A stretch of 9,501 nt of DNA from Candidatus Thioglobus sp. Its GTDB lineage: Bacteria; Pseudomonadota; Gammaproteobacteria; PS1; Thioglobaceae. Of this stretch, positions 5,185 to 9,501 are shown piece by piece. The position numbers were made by a program, and so were the translations under genes. Position 1 is the stretch's first letter. Each line of letters opens with the position of its first letter. The stretch spans positions 1-9,501 of the forward strand of contig QOAB01000081.1 of assembly GCA_003978285.1 (NCBI GenBank), written 5' to 3'. The notes below the pieces were generated by a model. The model made no database searches. It was not told the origin of the DNA and saw only the letters and a list, made by a program, of their open reading frames with translations.

Positions 5185-6813
5185 TTAATCACGCTCCATT
5201 TGCCACGGTAAATACTTTTTCTCTAGCCATTTCATACCATGATGAAATAATATACCTATAAAGGTTACTACAATAATCGCAGGATACATTGCATCCATAT
5301 CGAGGATTTGCCAGGACGTCCACACAACATATCCGAGACCGTTATCAGCCGCAATAAATTCAGAGGCAACCATGACTGCCAGCGCCATACCCATGCCTAA
5401 GCGTATGCCAACGAAAATAAATGGTAATGCGGCTGGTAGTATCACCTTTAATATTAGCTGTATTTTATTGGCACCATAAACCTTGCCCGCCATTATGATT
5501 TCTGGCGCCACATTCATCACTCCCGCAAAGGTATTCATCAAAACCAAAAAACTAGCGGCAATTACGCCAATGGCAATCAATGATGTGTAACCAATACCAA
5601 AAATCAACATACAGAAAGGCAAAATGACAATTTTTGGGATTGGATATAGCGCAGCAACAGTTGGATAAAGTGAGGTTCGAATTGGACGTGACAACCCCAT
5701 CGCCAGACCAACACCGCCACCAATAATAATCGATAAAATGAATGTAACTGACATTCTTGTCAAGGTTGCCAGCGAGTGTTGTATCAACTCTCCTTGAATC
5801 AACTGCTCTATCAACATCATGAATTGATGGCTGGGCCGCGGAAAAAATAGTGGATCGAGTATCTCTAAACTGGATAAGACTTCCCACACAAGGAGTAATG
5901 AAAAGGGAAACCATAAAGCCTGCCAAATAGATGTATTACCTTTATTGTTATTCAAGTGTGTGGCAGTAGGTAATTCTACTTCGTGATCGGAAAGCTCTGG
6001 CTGCTGACTCATTATTTCGTTCCAGAGTTCGTGTTTCAGTGAGCTAGCATTAGCATCTGGCTCAGCCTCAAGCTGTCGTGACCTTGGTCTAGGTAAGTCA
6101 ACCGGGTGAATCGTGCTAATATGACCCGTTCGATGTGAAAGCATCGCGATACGATCTGACAGCAAGATTGCTTCATCAACACTGTGGGTAATATAGAGTA
6201 CTGTTTTTTGGAAGCGCTCACTCAGATTGATAAGTAAATCTTGGAGGCTACGACGCGTTAGTGCATCAACGGATGAAAAGGGCTCGTCCATTAACATAAT
6301 ATCAGCATCATAGGCGAAAGCCCTCGCTAAACCCACGCGTTGTTGCATACCACCGGATAGTTGATGAGGGTAGTAATCGTAGAATTTCTCAAGTCCGACT
6401 CGTTTTAACCATGACTTGCCGATCTGCTCCGCTTCCGCACGTGGATAACCAGATTGCTCCAAACCAAAAGTAACATTACCTAATGCAGTACGCCATGGAA
6501 ATAGCGAATGACTTTGAAACACCATGGCGCAGTGCTGTTTAGATTTGGCAGGTGGATCAAACACAACCTGGCCAGTAGTCGGTTTATCTATACCAGCAAC
6601 GATCCTCAGTAGTGTTGATTTACCACAACCACTTGAGCCTAAAACACTAACAAACTCACCTTTTTTGATGGCTAGATTGAGATCCTGCAATACCACTATA
6701 GACTCCATTGAAGCCTCAAATGTCTTGCCTAGGCCACGTATGTCAATATGTGTTTTAGTATAGGGGGTTTGTACGTCCTTGATCGATCCCGCTATGGCAT
6801 GATCCGTTTTCAT
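5185..6813 (-). CDS. Fused ABC ATPase and permease, NitT/TauT (nitrate/sulfonate/taurine) type
   Basis: This single 542-residue protein carries the ATPase and membrane parts that are normally separate TauB/SsuB and TauC/SsuC proteins. The N-terminal ATPase (about 22-245) has Walker A GSSGCGKST (59-67), the Q-loop Gln100 in VFQSHSLFPW, signature LSGGMQQ (152-158), Walker B DIMLMDEP (171-178, Glu177 catalytic) and switch His210. After a linker of about 50 residues rich in Asn, Glu and Ser (250-295), the permease (about 298-542) has roughly six membrane helices. Its EAA loop (A442 to P460, KVYGANKIQ then VILPAALP) matches the TauC family. All motifs are intact, so the fusion is a functional design, not a frameshift artefact. 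It would import a small organic anion or pyrimidine-like ligand given by the preceding binding protein. The ATG at 6813-6811 has no clear ribosome binding site. The gene lies 105 nt after the binding protein gene. Confidence 0.92.
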   Translation of the reverse strand: MKTDHAIAGSIKDVQTPYTKTHIDIRGLGKTFEASMESIVVLQDLNLAIKKGEFVSVLGSSGCGKSTLLRIVAGIDKPTTGQVVFDPPAKSKQHCAMVFQSHSLFPWRTALGNVTFGLEQSGYPRAEAEQIGKSWLKRVGLEKFYDYYPHQLSGGMQQRVGLARAFAYDADIMLMDEPFSSVDALTRRSLQDLLINLSERFQKTVLYITHSVDEAILLSDRIAMLSHRTGHISTIHPVDLPRPRSRQLEAEPDANASSLKHELWNEIMSQQPELSDHEVELPTATHLNNNKGNTSIWQALWFPFSLLLVWEVLSSLEILDPLFFPRPSHQFMMLIEQLIQGELIQHSLATLTRMSVTFILSIIIGGGVGLAMGLSRPIRTSLYPTVAALYPIPKIVILPFCMLIFGIGYTSLIAIGVIAASFLVLMNTFAGVMNVAPEIIMAGKVYGANKIQLILKVILPAALPFIFVGIRLGMGMALAVMVASEFIAADNGLGYVVWTSWQILDMDAMYPAIIVVTFIGILFHHGMKWLEKKYLPWQMERD

Positions 6814-6900
6814 AAGAGAATACTAAACCCTATTGAGAGGATAAATTGCCAAAGAAATTGTAACTAACTCTTTGACAGCTTAAATTGTTAATCTTAAGTG

Positions 6901-6922
6901 ATAACACCATGGTTGGTGTTAT
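6901..6922 (-). promoter_or_regulatory. 9-bp hairpin spanning the binding protein stop codon
   Basis: Arms ATAACACCA (6901-6909) and TGGTGTTAT (6914-6922) pair perfectly around a 4-nt loop; the stop codon TAA (6921-6919) is in the right arm. No U-run follows on the minus strand, so complete termination is unlikely. A hairpin directly behind a periplasmic binding protein gene commonly protects its mRNA, giving more binding protein than permease. That role is inferred here. Confidence 0.5.
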
Positions 6923-8124
6923 TTAAAAAGATCAATCCAAAATTGATACCAAGGTTTGTTAGCATCTTTGATACGTTTTTCCTCAGCCTGAGCCTCAGCT
7001 TCTGCTTTAGTCTTCTCATCAGCAATACGTTTTACCTCAGCCTGTGCTTTAGCCTTCTTATCAGCAATACGTTTATCTTGCAATATCTTAGTTGCAGCAG
7101 CAGCTACCTCTGCGTTCGCTACCGCATGATCAGCATAACTTTCATCAACAATCGCTGAAAAAGGTAATGGCTTTTTGAATTTCACTGCTTTACTGTGATC
7201 AACATAGTAATTCTGTTGCTTCATCAGGTTCTCTTTATTGACCTTTAATGTTGCAATATCAATCCACTGTTGATTGATCTTTTTCATGATTTTTTTAGGC
7301 ATTTTTATGTGCTTAGCAAGAATCGCAATGTTCTTGTCGTTACGCCATCCATTGTCTGTCTGGAGATCGCGTACCGCCATGAGGTAACCTGCCATGAACT
7401 TGTTCGCAGTTTCTGGATTGGCCTTTGCCCATTTAGTGTTATAGATAATCACTAGACCTTGCATACCGAGCTCATAATCTTTATGTAAACGCTTGGCCAC
7501 TTTTTGTTTCATGACTTTGACTGTTAATGCTGGCGGTAGTAATCCACAATCCAATGCTTTACTCTTTAATGCCGCTGCGATTTGTGGAAATGGCATAGTC
7601 TTCAGTTTAATATCACTAATCGTTAACCCGCCGCGAGCTAATTCTTCAGTCATGATGTATTCGGTCAATACACCTAAAGCATTAATGGCACATGTCTTGC
7701 CTTTTAAGTCAGCTTCACTTTTAACTTCACCGCTTGCTAACAAGTCAGTGCGTACCATTAAGCTAGCTGCGGAAGTACCCACTTGAACTCCAGGTTGAGA
7801 TGGATTACCACCCATTGGGGCAACAATTTTGATAGGAGCACCCTTTTTCACAGCATTAAAGAATCCAGCGCCGATACCAAGACCAACAACATCCAAATTT
7901 CCACCGATTAACTGTGACATTAGGGTTGGACCTAACGGAGTCTTGGTTAACTCAATGTCAATACCTTGATCTGCAAAGTAATTTTTTTCAAGTCCAATAT
8001 ACAGTGCACCCATCGGTGGTACTGGTACTGCACCAAGCCGTACTACATTGGACTCGGCTACTGCCACCTGTGTTGCACTTACAAAAAAGGTTAGCGCTAA
8101 GGCATTCATTTGAATTTTTTTCAT
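6919..8124 (-). CDS. NitT/TauT-type periplasmic binding protein with charged C-terminal tail
   Basis: This 401-residue protein has a signal peptide at 1-23 (ending VAVA) and then an SsuA/NMT1-like binding domain to about residue 335. It shows RLGAVPVPPMGALYIGLEKNYFADQGIDIEL (29-59), GGNLDVVGLGIG (74-85) and DLKGKTCAIN (a second-domain boundary strand). These features fit binding proteins for nitrate, sulfonates, taurine or thiamine precursors; the ligand is unknown. It is longer than the usual 310-340 residues because of a tail: residues 345-388 are rich in Lys, Ala and Glu, with KRI at 351, 365 and 383, predicted to form a coiled coil. The tail ends in aromatic KPWYQFWIDLFK (390-401). The ATG start at 8124-8122 follows GGGGGA by 6 nt. 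It leads an operon with the fused transporter and dsrE2. Confidence 0.9.
   Translation of the reverse strand: MKKIQMNALALTFFVSATQVAVAESNVVRLGAVPVPPMGALYIGLEKNYFADQGIDIELTKTPLGPTLMSQLIGGNLDVVGLGIGAGFFNAVKKGAPIKIVAPMGGNPSQPGVQVGTSAASLMVRTDLLASGEVKSEADLKGKTCAINALGVLTEYIMTEELARGGLTISDIKLKTMPFPQIAAALKSKALDCGLLPPALTVKVMKQKVAKRLHKDYELGMQGLVIIYNTKWAKANPETANKFMAGYLMAVRDLQTDNGWRNDKNIAILAKHIKMPKKIMKKINQQWIDIATLKVNKENLMKQQNYYVDHSKAVKFKKPLPFSAIVDESYADHAVANAEVAAAATKILQDKRIADKKAKAQAEVKRIADEKTKAEAEAQAEEKRIKDANKPWYQFWIDLFK
6971..7074 (-). repeat. In-gene repeats encoding the Lys/Ala/Glu tail
   Basis: The segment ATACGTTT recurs at 6971, 7025 and 7067. Around the last two, a 22-base block (7011-7032 and 7053-7074) matches at 20 of 22 positions with a 42-nt, 14-codon period. 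The first unit is spaced 54 nt away. The repeats encode the KRI-x-D-x-K units of the coiled-coil tail and were probably produced by internal tandem duplication. All spacings are multiples of three, so the reading frame is kept. Confidence 0.7.
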
Positions 8125-8178
8125 TGTTATCCCCCAAGATAAAGTTATTGTTTTAAGTTAATTTTAAATTCTCGAAAG

Positions 8179-8184
8179 ATTATA
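8179..8184 (-). promoter_or_regulatory. Candidate -10 element for the NitT/TauT-type operon
   Basis: The minus strand reads TATAAT, a perfect -10 hexamer, 55 nt before the binding protein ATG, predicting a leader of about 48 nt. No recognisable -35 lies at 16-18 nt upstream (the 17-nt position reads AGAACT), so it would need an activator or may be fortuitous in AT-rich DNA. The remaining intergenic sequence between 8125 and 8338 holds only a weak hairpin at 8307-8323 and no gene. Confidence 0.3.
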
Positions 8185-8306
8185 AACCTAAATTGAATGC
8201 TAGTTCTATTTAATAAAAGGAGCAAAATACACCATTCTAGACATATTGGATAAGATATTCACTGACTATGGTAATTAATAAATTCTGAAAATAATTTGGA
8301 TTTTCT

Positions 8307-8323
8307 TTCACCATCCAGGTGAA
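8307..8323. terminator. Weak hairpin after the gmhA-type gene
   Basis: Arms TTCACC (8307-8312) and GGTGAA (8318-8323) surround a 5-nt loop, 16 nt beyond the isomerase stop. A T-run (TTTTAT) follows on the plus strand. On the minus strand, where termination is needed, the stem is followed by A-rich sequence. It may be a poor terminator or have no role. I see no better candidate in this gap. Confidence 0.2.
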
Positions 8324-8338
8324 TTTTATATGAGAATA

Positions 8339-8977
8339 TTAAAGTATGCTATGCACTAAATCCCACAGGATATGATAGGTAGTTAGGTGAGACTCTTGAA
8401 CTCGATGAATACTATCTGTTTCAACAGTCAGACAGAGATCAACAGAACCGCATTTAGCCATCTCACCGCCTGTTTGACCAGAAAATCCAATTGTATACAA
8501 ACCCATCTCCTTAGCCTGAGAGAAAGCCTGAATTAAGTTTGCTGAATTACCACTAGTAGAGAATCCGATCAGCACATCATTTTTTCTTCCCAAACAAATC
8601 AGTTGTCGTAGGAAAACATGATCGATACCAACATCATTGGCGACTGCGGTCATAGTAGAGATATCGGCAGTCAAATTAGTAACCCCTAGCGCCTTCCTGC
8701 CAGTCGTTATTGGATGCATAAATTCAGTAGTAATATGCGCTGCATCACAAGATGAACCGCCATTACCCATTGCAAACATATGTCCGTCTTGCTGATAGCA
8801 CTTAGCAATTATTTGTGCGGCTTGAATAATTTTATCAGCATTCTTTTGAAAAAAAATCTGCTTAGCATTGATACTATCCTCTACTTTCTTGTTGAGTGAT
8901 TCCAACAAATCTGGACTAGTAGTATTATCTTTATCTAAGAATGGATACAAGCTTGATAGTGTTTTTTCATTTTCCAT
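8339..8977 (-). CDS. gmhA: SIS-domain sedoheptulose-7-phosphate (phosphoheptose) isomerase, GmhA type
   Basis: This 212-residue cytoplasmic protein is of the GmhA family, which converts sedoheptulose 7-phosphate to glycero-manno-heptose 7-phosphate, the first step to lipopolysaccharide heptose. The SIS phosphosugar site is present: GNGGSSCDAAH (71-81), catalytic-base candidate Glu85, STSGNS (140-145), and the C-terminal RVQESH with Gln194 and His202. Gln194 and His202 are spaced as Gln172 and His180 are in the E. coli enzyme. It is about 20 residues longer than typical GmhA because of an N-terminal extension (1-25) of unknown role. The ATG at 8977-8975 follows AGGAG by 7 nt, inside the hypF coding region, and the genes overlap by 11 nt, indicating coupling. 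Linkage to hypF and not to LPS genes makes a second role in hydrogenase maturation, or a related sugar phosphate substrate, possible. Confidence 0.85.
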   Translation of the reverse strand: MENEKTLSSLYPFLDKDNTTSPDLLESLNKKVEDSINAKQIFFQKNADKIIQAAQIIAKCYQQDGHMFAMGNGGSSCDAAHITTEFMHPITTGRKALGVTNLTADISTMTAVANDVGIDHVFLRQLICLGRKNDVLIGFSTSGNSANLIQAFSQAKEMGLYTIGFSGQTGGEMAKCGSVDLCLTVETDSIHRVQESHLTTYHILWDLVHSIL

Positions 8978-9501
8978 ATTTTTTCTCCTTTGCTGCGCAA
9001 ACTGCAGCCTGTCCTAGGCTAATCCCCCCATCACCCAAAGGTATCTGTGATGGAATCAATAGTGTCATATTGTTTATCTTATCAAATAAGCCTTGAGTTA
9101 ATTCTAATAGTAACTTATTGTTAAACACGCCGCCTGATAACACAACAATATCGAAAGAGTGCTCTTGTCTAAGTTTCAATACAGATTTAACTAATAGTTT
9201 ACCTAGAGAATGATGGAACTTATAAGCAATATCTGCCCTATCTAAATTACTATTAAGGTCTTCAAGAATTGCCGCCCACAGCTTATCAGTGTGAATGATA
9301 TAGTGACCAGAGATTAGCTCCAACTCAAAATCATAAGCTCGATGTTGATCAGGTTGTAGGCAGTCATTAGCTAAATTTTCTAGCTCAATCGCTGCTTGCG
9401 CCTCGTAACTAATCTGTTGATTACATATGCCAAGCACATAGGCTACCGCATCAAATAATCGACCAACTGATGATGTGTAATTTAGTGGCATTTTACTATC
9501 T
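8967..9501 (-). CDS. hypF: Carbamoyltransferase HypF, C-terminal part (5' end beyond window)
   Basis: The open frame runs through the right edge, so the ATG at 9491 is internal. The codons before it read Asp-Ser-Lys and continue the protein. About 178 C-terminal residues are present out of about 750 in the family. TSSVGRLFDAVAYVLG is the HypF signature in its Kae1-like domain, and ISYEAQAAIELE follows as expected. VVLSGGVFNNKLLLE and GDGGISLGQA near the end complete the carbamoyl-adenylate/ATP site. HypF makes the CN ligands of the NiFe-hydrogenase active site by transferring the carbamoyl group to HypE, in the cytoplasm. The protein ends AAKEKKYGK with TGA overlapping the next gene. No other hyp or hydrogenase gene is inside the window; they should lie beyond the right edge or elsewhere. 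Confidence 0.92.
   Translation of the reverse strand, partial: DSKMPLNYTSSVGRLFDAVAYVLGICNQQISYEAQAAIELENLANDCLQPDQHRAYDFELELISGHYIIHTDKLWAAILEDLNSNLDRADIAYKFHHSLGKLLVKSVLKLRQEHSFDIVVLSGGVFNNKLLLELTQGLFDKINNMTLLIPSQIPLGDGGISLGQAAVCAAKEKKYGK

Noticed and set aside
6898..7158. Plus-strand open frame rich in Leu, Ser and Phe
   Set aside because: Its repetitive composition is the antisense of the Lys/Ala/Glu repeats in the binding protein tail; there is no independent evidence of a gene.
1..9501. Insertion sequence or integrase behind the duplications
   Set aside because: No transposase, integrase, terminal inverted repeats or target-site duplications were seen; the repeats are better explained by homologous recombination between dsrE and leader copies.

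Overview
The window looks like part of a moderately AT-rich proteobacterial chromosome, probably gammaproteobacterial. The evidence is Gram-negative style Sec signal peptides on five predicted periplasmic proteins, ordinary Shine-Dalgarno sites, and a hydrogenase-maturation gene (hypF) next to a sedoheptulose-7-phosphate isomerase-type gene. DsrE-family proteins and hydrogenase maturation together would fit a sulfur- or hydrogen-oxidising lineage, but the genus cannot be fixed from this sequence. Every credible gene lies on the minus strand, so the transcriptional order runs from high to low coordinates.

Region 1 (9501 to 8339) holds the 3' end of hypF, overlapping by 11 nt a gmhA-type SIS-domain isomerase. 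Region 2 (8124 to 4682) is a NitT/TauT-type ABC cassette: a periplasmic binding protein with an unusual charged C-terminal tail, then one protein that fuses the ATPase and the permease, then a secreted DsrE-like protein (dsrE2 here). Region 3 (4486 to 983) is a peptide/nickel-type (Opp/Dpp/Nik) cassette made of a family 5 binding protein and two permeases; no cognate ATPase genes are present. Region 4 (950 to 1) starts with a decayed 3' fragment of a third dsrE-like gene, followed by an intact dsrE-like gene (dsrE1 here) and the 5' end of a TroA/BtuF-like binding protein that leaves the window.

The most unusual structure is a diverged direct repeat of about 270 to 315 bp (681-950 and 4446-4759) flanking the Opp-type cassette. 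Each copy contains, in transcription order, the 3' end of a dsrE gene, an extended -10 promoter candidate, a 7-bp inverted repeat, a leader with a strong ribosome binding site, and the first codons of a signal peptide. In one copy the leader drives oppA; in the other it drives dsrE1, which is unrelated to oppA. The dsrE-like proteins have no cysteine in the mature protein, so they cannot act as the persulfide carriers typical of DsrE. Each dsrE copy or fragment sits beside a different uptake system, which suggests a periplasmic accessory role in ABC uptake. Proximity to hypF makes metal or metallophore uptake one possibility, but the substrate is not visible in the sequence.

No tRNA, rRNA, CRISPR array, transposase or integrase was seen. 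No gene-free stretch exceeds 300 bases; the longest intergenic gaps are 722-982 and 8125-8338, and their contents are listed.
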